Positions 56,662 through 64,000 of a stretch of DNA of 64,000 nt are shown here, piece after piece. How positions within the stretch are numbered: position 1 is the stretch's first letter; each line of letters opens with the position of its first letter. This DNA comes from Capsulimonadaceae bacterium. GTDB taxonomy: Bacteria; Armatimonadota; Armatimonadia; Armatimonadales; Capsulimonadaceae. The stretch lies in NCBI GenBank assembly GCA_031292625.1, contig JARLGU010000028.1, forward strand, positions 16,368-80,367, in the 5' to 3' direction. The translations under genes and the position numbers were made by a program. Below the pieces are notes generated by a model, which ran no database searches, was not told the DNA's origin, and saw nothing but the letters and a program-made list of their open reading frames with translations.

Positions 56662-57522
56662 ATGAAAAGAGCCGTGTGGGCTGCTCTGACAGCCGTTACT
56701 TTGCTCATTTTACCTGGTAAATTTGCGGGGGCGCTGACCTTTCGAGCAGCACTTACCCCCATTCACGTTACTGCTCAGCCTGGCGACGTTGTTAATTCGA
56801 CCTATTTCATGACAGTCATCAAGGCAGAGCATCCGACGCACTTCCGGGTCCACGCGGAGGACTATTACAAGAACGAGGACGGATCGGGCAACTATCTTTC
56901 GCCCGGGCACATTTCTCATTCTTGCGCCAACTGGATTCAGCTTAACCCTGGCGAAGCAACGATCAACGTAGGCGAGATGCTCAAGGTTCGCATGACGATC
57001 GCGGTTCCGACCGGCGCGAAGCCAGGCGGTTATTGGTGCGTAATGACGATTGACGAGGTTCCAGATCCAGACGCCGTCGCGAGCCAACAGCAGCAGGGAC
57101 GAAGCATTGGCGTTCGCTCGCTTACGTCGATCTCCGTCAATGTTTACGTGGACATTCTGCCGTTGGACAAAGAAGCCCGGATCATGTCGGTGCAGATCGG
57201 CGGCGACCAGGCTGTTCTACGTGTTGCCGATACGGGCAATTGCGAGTTGACGGCGACAGGGCGGATCGAGTTTGCCAAGCCTGGCGACGACAAGTCCATT
57301 GCGATCGCGCCCATTCAGAAGACCTCTATTTTTTGTGAACCCGTCAACACGACATCGATAAAAGTCGATCTTCCAACTACCGACGTTCTCCCTTCTGGTC
57401 GATATCTGGTTCGCGTCGTTCTCGACATCGGACTGGATCATTACATCGGCGCGCAGAAGGAAATGGAAATAGACCGTGTTCCTGAGACGAATAATACGGG
57501 AGCGGGCACGAGCCCTAAGTAA
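56662..57522 (+). CDS. periplasmic PapD-like chaperone candidate (gene 2)
   Basis: 286 residues from ATG 56662 (GGAGAG upstream). Signal peptide near residues 1-24. The N-terminal half (TPIHVTAQPGDVVNSTYFMT) and the second half (SISVNVYVDILPLDKEARIM) each look like an Ig-like beta-sandwich, as in P-pilus chaperones. Cys residues in SHSCANWIQL and GGYWCVMTIDE may form a disulfide. Position between two candidate subunits and a barrel supports a chaperone role. Weak points: the invariant Arg/Lys pair of PapD cannot be assigned. An alternative is a DUF916-like secreted anchor. It overlaps gene 3 by 47 bp. Confidence 0.6.
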   Translation: MKRAVWAALTAVTLLILPGKFAGALTFRAALTPIHVTAQPGDVVNSTYFMTVIKAEHPTHFRVHAEDYYKNEDGSGNYLSPGHISHSCANWIQLNPGEATINVGEMLKVRMTIAVPTGAKPGGYWCVMTIDEVPDPDAVASQQQQGRSIGVRSLTSISVNVYVDILPLDKEARIMSVQIGGDQAVLRVADTGNCELTATGRIEFAKPGDDKSIAIAPIQKTSIFCEPVNTTSIKVDLPTTDVLPSGRYLVRVVLDIGLDHYIGAQKEMEIDRVPETNNTGAGTSPK

Positions 57523-60313
57523 TTCAGTTCTAACTGGATTCCAGCTCCTGACAATTTTATGTCTCGGCACGAGCGCCCAGGCGGCCTGGCAGGTGAGCGT
57601 CCAAGGAAGCGACGTCACCGGTCTTGCCAACCCGATTGAGCGTTTGGGGAAACCTTGTGTTAACGTCCTTGCAGTGGCGTCAGCGCTAGGCCTCCAAACA
57701 CGGATCGACGGACGTGTCCTCTGGATCACGGACGCAATGGGGGTTCGATGGCATGGCGTGGACGGCGATTGGTCGCTGATCTCGCCAGGGCGCACGCTCG
57801 CCTTGCCGGTCCCGATTTATATTTTCGGGGGCGACGCCTTTCTCCCCGTGGAAACGCTGGCGTCGCTTGCCGGTCTCGACTGCACAATCGACACGTCGCG
57901 GCAGACCGCCGCGATCGAACTTTCGCGCACACGCGACGCGTATACGCGAGACGAAGAACGCGCCCTGCATGTGCCGTCTGGTTGGAAAGCGCTAATCGTA
58001 CCAAAGACGCCCGACGAGCTTGCGGCGCCAAGCGGCTTCGTTGAGATTGTCCCGCCGGCACGTAACGCTGAGCCGGAACACGCGGCGAGCACGTCCGTCG
58101 TTCCCGTGCCGCAGCCGGCCGCTCCAGCGTCCGCCAAACAAGCGCCGGTCGCGCAGGCCGTCGCTCCAGTTCCGCCGACCGACTGGCTAAACAGCCCGGC
58201 GATGCCGTTTTCGTCAACGACCCCGCCAGCGACCGCCACGCCTCCCGTAGCGCAATCAGCGCAGGTCGCCCCCGTCGCGCCAGCAATCGCCTCCGGCGCG
58301 ACAGTGGCGCACCCGGCGCCATCTTCGCCCGCAGTCGCCTCGGGAGGGTCGTCCACGCCGGCCAATCCGCCGAGTGTGACGCAATCGCCGGCCACGCTCG
58401 TTCCGTCCTTGCTGCCTCCCTCGACGCAGACGACGTTCGTGCCAGCGCCTCCACCGCCGGTGCAACCGCCGCTCGTGACCAAAGATGCGGCGCCGGTGCC
58501 GGATGGCTGGACGGATGTTGTCGTGCCGAAGACTGCGGCTGAGCTTAATTCGACTGCCAACGCCGTAACGTCCGGCGGCACGATCAACGTCAGCAACCAG
58601 AAGAGCATTTTGCCCCCGGCGACTGACCATATGCGCGTAAACATGAGCACCGGGTACGTCCCCGGATACGATGGCGGCATGAGCATCACAGGGACGGGAA
58701 AGGTGCTTGGAGACGAAGTCGATTTTCAGGGCGTAGGGACTTATGGAAGCGAGCGGTTGCAATTCCAGCCGGTCGGATTTGAGGTGAACGATACGGAGCA
58801 TGGCCGCAAAATCAATTTAGGCGTACTGGAAAGCGACGTCTTTGGCGGCAGCACGGGGGCGAGATATTCTCTGGAGAAGGCGCCGAATTCGTGGACGAGC
58901 CTTTCGCTCTATCAACCTCTCGCAGGGCCGTACCATCATGGCGACCTGATCGGGTATCGGGATGATTGGCGGCTTACGAACTGGCTGAATCTCGACGGAG
59001 AGGTTACGTCGGATGGATCGGCAATGAGCAGGGAGAAGGTCCGTCTTGGCGCGCTTTCATTGTATGGAACGTACGGCAAGATCAAGGAAACTTCTGAAAC
59101 CGACTACTCGGCCGGAGCGAGCTACTCGGTGAGACGCTTATTGACGCTTGGCGCTTCCGATAGTCATACCGGCTACGGTCTTAACCGGGAGAACTACAGC
59201 ACCTATTACGTGCAGATACCGATTACAACGAAAATCTCAGTCAATGCGACGAACGCGACGACGCTGACTCCAGGAAGCTCGAGCAGGACGACGACTGTTG
59301 GGCTGACCGTCCCGGTCCTCAAGTTGACGGCTACGGGGCAGTACCAATGGACGAACATGCAGTTTAACCCGTTGGGAACCAACTCCTTCTACGATCGATA
59401 TCGTACGGCCAGTCTCAATCTCGGCGGCAGCGTGAACAAGAACGTAAGCATTCAGTATTGGGCGAACGCTCAGACGCAGCAAGACGGCCAGTATTTGTTA
59501 AGGCAACAGATCCAAGCAAAGCTCTTGCTCGATAAGTCGAACAGTCTCAACATCTCGGACGGTTTTACACAGTTCCAGAGCGGCGATCAGCTTGACGTCC
59601 AGTGGATCCACAATTTCTCGAAGGACGAATCTCTTTCTCTCGAATATGGACCGCTTCTGACTTACCAGAGTGAAACGGTCAAACAGAATGCTCGCGGTTT
59701 TAGATTGATCTGGAGCCAAGCGCTTGACTTTGCGACGCCGGCGGCCGGAGGCGCGGTGACGGGGCGGGTGCGAAACATGATTGGCCGCCCAATGAAGGGC
59801 GTCCGGATCATCCTCGGTCCGTACAGCGGCTTTACGGCCGCAGACGGCGGCTACGAATTCCGCAACGTTCCACACGGAAGCTACGAATTGTATGTTGACG
59901 ACTCGTCGCTTCCCGCGAACTTTAAGAACTGCTGCGCAAAGCAGGTCATCGGTGTCGAATCCAGAAAGACGGTCAACCGGGACTTCGAAATTATTCCTCT
60001 GGGCTCCGTCACAGGCTATGTGTATAATGATAAGAAAGGGACGGGTAAGTACGAGGATGGCGAAGGTGTTGCCAACGTTCTCGTCCGGCTAGGTCAGTTT
60101 ACGACGCTTACTGGGAACGACGGTTTCTTTGGCTTCTATAATGCGGACCCAGGCAAATATCTGCTAGAGGTGGATCCGAACCACTCCTTGCAAGGGCTCA
60201 CACCCGAGACGGCAGTCCGTCCGGTCGATCTTCGCGCCGATCAGGCGGTACGCGATGTTAACGTCAAGCTCGTCTTCCACGATAAACCGGTCGAGCTCCA
60301 GGAGTTGAAATGA
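57476..60313 (+). CDS. outer-membrane usher-like barrel protein (gene 3)
   Basis: 945 residues from the GTG at 57476, with GGAAA seven bases before. Signal peptide about residues 14-36 (LTGFQLLTILCLGTSAQA). Residues 37-150 resemble the copper-amine-oxidase N-terminal-like domain. A motif VPSGWKALIVPKTPDEL (166-182) recurs as VPDGWTDVVVPKTAAEL (341-357) around a 160-residue Pro/Ala/Ser linker. From about 385 to 745 many amphipathic strands alternate with turns, as in a beta-barrel. The last 187 residues are two CarboxypepD_reg-like domains (GAVTGRVRNMIGRPMKGVRI; GSVTGYVYNDKKGTGKYEDG). FimD-type ushers lack the first domain and have other C-terminal domains. Its function is inferred. Confidence 0.65.
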   Translation: MFLRRIIRERARALSNSVLTGFQLLTILCLGTSAQAAWQVSVQGSDVTGLANPIERLGKPCVNVLAVASALGLQTRIDGRVLWITDAMGVRWHGVDGDWSLISPGRTLALPVPIYIFGGDAFLPVETLASLAGLDCTIDTSRQTAAIELSRTRDAYTRDEERALHVPSGWKALIVPKTPDELAAPSGFVEIVPPARNAEPEHAASTSVVPVPQPAAPASAKQAPVAQAVAPVPPTDWLNSPAMPFSSTTPPATATPPVAQSAQVAPVAPAIASGATVAHPAPSSPAVASGGSSTPANPPSVTQSPATLVPSLLPPSTQTTFVPAPPPPVQPPLVTKDAAPVPDGWTDVVVPKTAAELNSTANAVTSGGTINVSNQKSILPPATDHMRVNMSTGYVPGYDGGMSITGTGKVLGDEVDFQGVGTYGSERLQFQPVGFEVNDTEHGRKINLGVLESDVFGGSTGARYSLEKAPNSWTSLSLYQPLAGPYHHGDLIGYRDDWRLTNWLNLDGEVTSDGSAMSREKVRLGALSLYGTYGKIKETSETDYSAGASYSVRRLLTLGASDSHTGYGLNRENYSTYYVQIPITTKISVNATNATTLTPGSSSRTTTVGLTVPVLKLTATGQYQWTNMQFNPLGTNSFYDRYRTASLNLGGSVNKNVSIQYWANAQTQQDGQYLLRQQIQAKLLLDKSNSLNISDGFTQFQSGDQLDVQWIHNFSKDESLSLEYGPLLTYQSETVKQNARGFRLIWSQALDFATPAAGGAVTGRVRNMIGRPMKGVRIILGPYSGFTAADGGYEFRNVPHGSYELYVDDSSLPANFKNCCAKQVIGVESRKTVNRDFEIIPLGSVTGYVYNDKKGTGKYEDGEGVANVLVRLGQFTTLTGNDGFFGFYNADPGKYLLEVDPNHSLQGLTPETAVRPVDLRADQAVRDVNVKLVFHDKPVELQELK

Positions 60314-60819
60314 TAACGAGTTTCTCACGGACAATCCGCCGCTTCCTTGCGGCAGCTCTGAGCATCGCCGCGGCGGCGTTGCTCACCGGCTCCGTTGCGA
60401 AAGCGCAGGATATGGCGACCATTACGGTCCCCGCCGGATCCATTGAGTTCAACGTGACGGATGTCACGAAGAATACGCCCGCCAGCAACAATCCGCAGAC
60501 GCTTGGGTTCACGGGGGCGACTTTCACGGGCGGCGACAATTCCGTGCAGTTCCTGCTTTCCGCTGGCGGACAATACTTCAGCGCGGGGACAGGCAACGGA
60601 TCAATCCTTTCCAGCATCGTTCAGTGGAAAGGCACGGCGACCTCGGGTACGGGAACCGTAACGACATCGTCGCTAAATTGGCCGAACGCGGTCGTCGTCT
60701 ACACGGGAACTGGGACACAGGGCGGCGCGAACATTTGGTTTCGCCTCAAGGGGCCAATTACCGGGATATCAGCGGGTACATATTCCTTAACGGTTACGTG
60801 GAAAGTTCAGGGCACTTAA
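60310..60819 (+). CDS. secreted structural-subunit candidate (gene 4)
   Basis: 169 residues. The ATG overlaps the stop of gene 3 (ATGA). Signal peptide LAAALSIAAAALLTGSVAKA. The mature protein is beta-rich and starts QDMATITVPAGSIEFNV, an N-terminal extension like a donor strand. The C-terminal strand GTYSLTVTWKVQGT matches gene 1. The two subunits are otherwise dissimilar, as major and minor (tip or anchor) subunits would be. Which one is major is unknown. Confidence 0.68.
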   Translation: MITSFSRTIRRFLAAALSIAAAALLTGSVAKAQDMATITVPAGSIEFNVTDVTKNTPASNNPQTLGFTGATFTGGDNSVQFLLSAGGQYFSAGTGNGSILSSIVQWKGTATSGTGTVTTSSLNWPNAVVVYTGTGTQGGANIWFRLKGPITGISAGTYSLTVTWKVQGT

Positions 60820-60865
60820 GCAGACATTCCGCCCGGAGGCTTCTCGGGGTATCGTAATCAGTGTT

Positions 60866-61885
60866 ATGGCCAAGTCATCTAAACATTCCGGGCGGCTGGT
60901 CGTGGTGCTCGCCGCACTTTTCATGTTGGCTGTTCTTTGGGCGGCGGCGACTCTGGGGCGGTTAACTCAGCCCCTGTCGCCGGGGAGTCTCGCACGCGTG
61001 CTCGTCGCCGTGCCGAAAGGCGCATCGGCTAGCCGGATCGGCTCGATACTCGTCAAAAGTCACGTTTTGCGCAGTCGCGAGGCATTCCTCGTGGCCATTC
61101 GTCTCGACGGGCTTCGTTCGCCCCTTAAACCAGGCGTTTATGAGCTTTCGCCCGCAATGAGCCCCCGTCAGATCTTGCGTACGATCGAGAGCGGCCGCGT
61201 CGCGATGAACGCGGTGACGTTCCCGGAAGGCTTTACGATTGTCCAGATGGCGGACCTTCTGGCGCGGCGCGGTATGGTGGATCGGGAGCAGTTTCTCCAT
61301 CTTTGCCGTGAAGATGGGCGCAGCGTCACGGCCCCGCATGGTTTCGTCGCGCCCGACGACAATCTCGAAGGCTACCTTTTTCCGGATACGTACCGGTTCG
61401 GCCAGCATTGCGAACCTCGCATGATTGCAACGGAAATGCTCGGCGAGTTCGAGACCCGGGTCGTCCGCCGCCACCCCGAGGTGGCAGATTGGCGCGAGCC
61501 AATGATTGTCGCCTCTCTCGTTGAGCGCGAGGCGCGCGTTCCCGAGGACCGGCCGCTGATTGCGGGGGTGATCGGCAACCGGCTGCACAAGGGTATGAGG
61601 CTGCAGATCGATGCGACGGTGGAGTACGCGCTTCCCGCGCATAAGGTGCGATTGACCTACGCCGACCTGCAAACGGATTCGCCCTACAATACTTACCGGC
61701 ATGGCGGGCTTCCGCCGACGCCGATCTGTTGCCCGGGTCTTTCTTGCATTGAAGCAGCGCTCAATCCGGCTTTGTCCGACTACCTCTTTTACGTTGCGGG
61801 ACCAGGAGACAGGCACATTTTCACCCGTTCCCTTGCCGAGCATGATGCCGTAAGGCGTAAACTCCGCGAAGCGCGCGGCATTTAG
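60866..61885 (+). CDS. mltG: endolytic murein transglycosylase
   Basis: 339 residues. An N-terminal membrane anchor (LVVVLAALFMLAVLWAAATLG) precedes the YceG/MltG domain: PEGFTIVQMADLLARRGMV, NLEGYLFPDTYRF, and the catalytic Glu in IVASLVEREARVPEDR, then SPYNTYRHGGLPPTPICCPG. MltG cuts nascent peptidoglycan strands near the membrane and ends their growth. No clear Shine-Dalgarno; a short -10-like TATCGT lies ten bases upstream. Confidence 0.92.
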   Translation: MAKSSKHSGRLVVVLAALFMLAVLWAAATLGRLTQPLSPGSLARVLVAVPKGASASRIGSILVKSHVLRSREAFLVAIRLDGLRSPLKPGVYELSPAMSPRQILRTIESGRVAMNAVTFPEGFTIVQMADLLARRGMVDREQFLHLCREDGRSVTAPHGFVAPDDNLEGYLFPDTYRFGQHCEPRMIATEMLGEFETRVVRRHPEVADWREPMIVASLVEREARVPEDRPLIAGVIGNRLHKGMRLQIDATVEYALPAHKVRLTYADLQTDSPYNTYRHGGLPPTPICCPGLSCIEAALNPALSDYLFYVAGPGDRHIFTRSLAEHDAVRRKLREARGI

Positions 61886-62078
61886 CCGGGCAAGCGTTCT
61901 TTCCTTTGTGATTGGGTCTCGTCCATCAACTCCAAGGGTTGACGGCCGGCGAATGATTTTCGCGCATTCTGCCGGAAATGCATGTTTTTCGATTCCATTC
62001 GCGCAGCATCTCTGCCTGGATCGAGGCTGGGAATCAATGCAATCCGTTTCCGGCGCGAGAGGATTTTGCGGGTCCGGA

Positions 62079-62084
62079 TATAAT
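62079..62084 (+). promoter_or_regulatory. -10 element of the yqeG transcript
   Basis: TATAAT nine bases before the ATG at 62094 implies a leaderless or nearly leaderless mRNA. No consensus -35 is seen at 17 bp, so its strength is unclear. Confidence 0.5.
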
Positions 62085-62093
62085 CTATACGCG

Positions 62094-62693
62094 ATGGGCG
62101 ATATGCTGACATTATTGAAGCCGTCTCAGGTGGTGAGGCGAATCGGGGATATCCGGCCTGCCGAACTGAAGGCGCGCGGGATCACGGCGATTATCACGGA
62201 TCTGGACAACACCCTGGTTCCGTGGAGGCGCTATAACATTGCCGAGGGCGTCATCGATTGGCTGGCGGAGCTTGAGCGTGAGAACATCAAGATCGTGATC
62301 GCATCCAACACGATGCATCGTTCGCGCCTCAAGCAGCTGGCTGACACGATGAGGATTCCATTCGTCGATCGTGTTCGCAAGCCGTGGGTCGGCGGTTTTC
62401 GCCGATCGATGCAGCTGTTGGAGACTTCCGCGGAACAGACCGCCGTTGTGGGCGACCAGTTGTTCACGGATGTTCTTTGCGGCAACAAACTCAATATGTT
62501 CACGATTTTGCTGCGTCCGCCCATTCCAAAGGACGAGTTTATCTCGACCGTCATGCTTCGCGTCTTCGAGAACGCCTTTATTAACATCATGCAGCACAAG
62601 GGACTCTGGCCCAAGGATTCGCCTAAGGCGGGCAAGCCGGCGTCTCGTGGACAGAAGCGCAACGAGGCGATCGATCCGCCGGGGGAGCGCTAA
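62094..62693 (+). CDS. yqeG: YqeG-type HAD-superfamily phosphatase
   Basis: 199 residues from ATG 62094; the second ATG at 62103 is an alternative. Haloacid-dehalogenase motifs: ITDLDNTLVPW (nucleophile Asp and acid/base Asp), IVIASNTMHRSR, RKPWVGGFRR (Lys) and VVGDQLFTDVLCGNKLNM. This is the YqeG (HAD-IIIA) family, of unknown physiological substrate, found next to aroE and yqeH in many Gram-positives. The 30-residue tail is Pro/Arg-rich. aroE starts two bases after its stop. Confidence 0.9.
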   Translation: MGDMLTLLKPSQVVRRIGDIRPAELKARGITAIITDLDNTLVPWRRYNIAEGVIDWLAELERENIKIVIASNTMHRSRLKQLADTMRIPFVDRVRKPWVGGFRRSMQLLETSAEQTAVVGDQLFTDVLCGNKLNMFTILLRPPIPKDEFISTVMLRVFENAFINIMQHKGLWPKDSPKAGKPASRGQKRNEAIDPPGER

Positions 62694-62694
62694 G

Positions 62695-63549
62695 GTGGTT
62701 ATCTCGGGGAAGACGCGCGTCGTTGGCGTTTGGGGCTATCCGGTTGGGCATAGCCGTTCGCCAGCCATGCATAACGCCGCGATTGCGGCGCTTGGGCTAG
62801 ACTGGGTCTACGTCCCATTCGCCGTAGCGCCCGTCGCGGTCGCGGAGGCCGTGGCCGGCATCCGGGCGCTCGGGATGCTGGGCGTCAACGTCACCGTCCC
62901 GCTCAAGCAGGCGGTGATTCCTTATCTGGACGAGATCGATCCTGTTGCCGAGCGCCTTGGGTCGGTCAATACGATCGTAAACCGCGACGGCATTTTGACT
63001 GGCTACAGTACGGATGGTCCGGGGTTCCTGTGGGATCTTGCCGATAACGGTGTGAGCTTCGAGGGGAAGCGGGTATTGATCTGGGGGGCCGGCGGAGCGT
63101 CGCGCGCCGTTGCCGCGGCGCTCGCGGAGCGCGATTGCCGCGTTACGGTCGCGAACCGGACGCTTGCGCGCGCTCGGGATGTTGCGTCGCTTGCCGGACA
63201 AGGCGCCAGCGCCGTCGAATGGGGGGGAGAAGCCTACGACGAGGCAGTCGCTGGCGCGGAGCTATTGGTGAATACGACATCGCTGGGCATGACGCCGGCA
63301 TCCGTGAACGAGATGCCTTTCGTAAAGCCAGGCGCGCTGCATGCGGGACAGGTGGTATACGACCTCGTGTATGCTCCCGAACGGACCCGTTTACTCGTAG
63401 AGGCATCCGCCGCCGGTTGCAGGGCGATTGGCGGACTGGGGATGCTGGTTCGTCAGGGCGCGGTGTCGTTGGCGTATTGGGCGAACCTGGACTTAGCCGA
63501 CGTGCCGGTCGAGTGCATGGCCGCCGCGCTGACCGCGGCTGCGAGCTGA
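62695..63549 (+). CDS. aroE: shikimate dehydrogenase
   Basis: 284 residues from the GTG at 62695, with GGGGGAG seven bases before; the frame extends further upstream but over yqeG. Substrate motifs: GHSRSPAMHNAAI near the N-terminus, NVTVPLKQA (catalytic Lys) and GYSTDGPGF (Asp). The NADP-binding loop is GAGGASRAVAAAL with ANRTLARA. NTTSLGM and the C-terminal GLGMLVRQGA are also family landmarks. It reduces 3-dehydroshikimate to shikimate in aromatic amino acid synthesis. Co-transcribed with yqeG. Confidence 0.95.
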   Translation: MVISGKTRVVGVWGYPVGHSRSPAMHNAAIAALGLDWVYVPFAVAPVAVAEAVAGIRALGMLGVNVTVPLKQAVIPYLDEIDPVAERLGSVNTIVNRDGILTGYSTDGPGFLWDLADNGVSFEGKRVLIWGAGGASRAVAAALAERDCRVTVANRTLARARDVASLAGQGASAVEWGGEAYDEAVAGAELLVNTTSLGMTPASVNEMPFVKPGALHAGQVVYDLVYAPERTRLLVEASAAGCRAIGGLGMLVRQGAVSLAYWANLDLADVPVECMAAALTAAAS

Positions 63550-63576
63550 TCCGGCGCGAGGCTGCTTTAGGCGGCC

Positions 63577-63812
63577 GGCGCGAGGTGCGAATTCAGGGAA
63601 GCCGCATCTATTCATATCAACGATTGTCACCGGTATTGGCTCGGTTTCCGGCCGTGAACGACGGGCCTGAGATATCAAGCCCCATCAATGGGACTGCCGG
63701 ATCGCGATAATGCTGGCCGTCTAACGATTAGGCCCGTTCACGGGCTTTCTCAACGCAGGCCGGCCCTTTCAGGACCGGACTCGCGCCGCTGTTAGCAGTT
63801 ACAGATGCAATC
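63577..63812 (+). repeat. hairpin-rich repeat, copy A
   Basis: 236 bp starting GGCGCGAGGTGCGAATTC, followed head to tail by copy B. Contains hairpins CCCGTTCACGGGC and CCGGCCCTTTCAGGACCGG. Copy C at 5395-5640 is its reverse complement with perhaps 85 percent identity by eye. Confidence 0.85.
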
Positions 63813-64000
63813 GGCGCGAGGTGCGAATTCAGGGAAGCCGCATCTATTCATATCAACGATTATCACCGGTATTGGCGCGGTTTCCGGCCGTGAACGACGG
63901 TCCTGAGATATCAAGCCCCATCAATGAGGCTGCCGGATCACGAAAATGCTGGCCGTCTACCGATTAGTCCCGTTCACGGGCTGTCTCAACGCAGGCCGGC
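63813..64000 (+). repeat. hairpin-rich repeat, copy B (cut by the window end)
   Basis: Direct tandem of copy A over its first 188 bases with only a few changes, ending at the window edge in the CAACGCAGGCCGGC segment. Confidence 0.85.

Noticed and set aside
57726..58689. Minus-strand frames of 242 and 290 residues
   Set aside because: They arise from the low-complexity Pro/Ala linker of the usher-like gene.
60962..61843. 293-residue minus-strand frame
   Set aside because: Shadow of mltG, whose catalytic motifs are on the plus strand.
1..64000. tRNA, rRNA or riboswitch genes
   Set aside because: I looked for T-loop sequences and clover-leaf stems by eye and found none that could be defended; a covariance search would settle it.

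Overview
The window looks like a chromosomal segment of an environmental diderm, most likely an Armatimonadota member close to Capsulimonas. That is inference from gene content, since no marker gene was compared. The signs are moderately high GC, many sugar-active secreted enzymes, several short pseudopilins with an [10 protein letters not shown] N-terminus and an H-X9-DG motif, hybrid GntR/LacI-type regulators, bS21, and an mltG-yqeG-aroE cluster. Strong sigma-70 promoters (TTGACA-N17-TATAAT-like) are easy to read in front of many genes, which helps to fix starts. Two open frames begin with a TTG that is really the -35 box.

Positions 1-18012 form a polysaccharide-utilisation region. It holds a partial unknown protein, two GH51-like arabinofuranosidases, an ADP-ribosylglycohydrolase family protein, a beta-helix protein and a GH5 glycosidase. 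Three of these enzymes sit directly behind a pseudopilin gene, two of them with stop/start overlap or abutment (TAAATG, GTGA), and each pair is linked to its own GntR/LacI hybrid regulator. The same pilin-enzyme-regulator module recurs at 35552-40365 with a LacI regulator and a six-hairpin-type glycosidase. A regulator plus beta-helix pair without a pilin lies at 32152-35240.

Positions 18182-32060 are an immunity island: a complete type I-B CRISPR-Cas operon (cas6-cas8b-cas7-cas5-cas3-cas4-cas1-cas2) followed by a 40-repeat array. It is flanked on the left by an IS21 deletion scar and an RHS fragment, and on the right by a broken large serine recombinase tail. Cas1 carries an acidic insertion of about 60 residues.

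Positions 40588-49067 hold two phytanoyl-CoA-dioxygenase-like proteins, a D-2-hydroxyacid dehydrogenase, an alginate-lyase/heparinase-like enzyme, rpsU, a PRC-barrel protein and a YfhO-like membrane protein. Positions 49280-54655 carry a 1248-residue secreted multidomain protein, a PAP2 phosphatase and a TauE/SafE permease; a SIMPL-domain protein lies opposite.

Positions 55981-60819 are the most unusual part: a compact four-gene locus with two small secreted proteins sharing a C-terminal beta-strand motif, a PapD-like chaperone candidate, and a large outer-membrane barrel candidate with a novel domain order. It resembles a chaperone-usher pathway but is not a canonical one. It is followed by mltG, yqeG and aroE.

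Two non-coding repeat families are present. One is a roughly 250-bp MITE-like element with terminal inverted repeats (three copies, each 25-51 bp upstream of a start codon). The other is a roughly 220-236 bp hairpin-rich element (one copy near 5.4-5.6 kb bracketed by a 12-bp direct repeat, two in tandem at the right edge).
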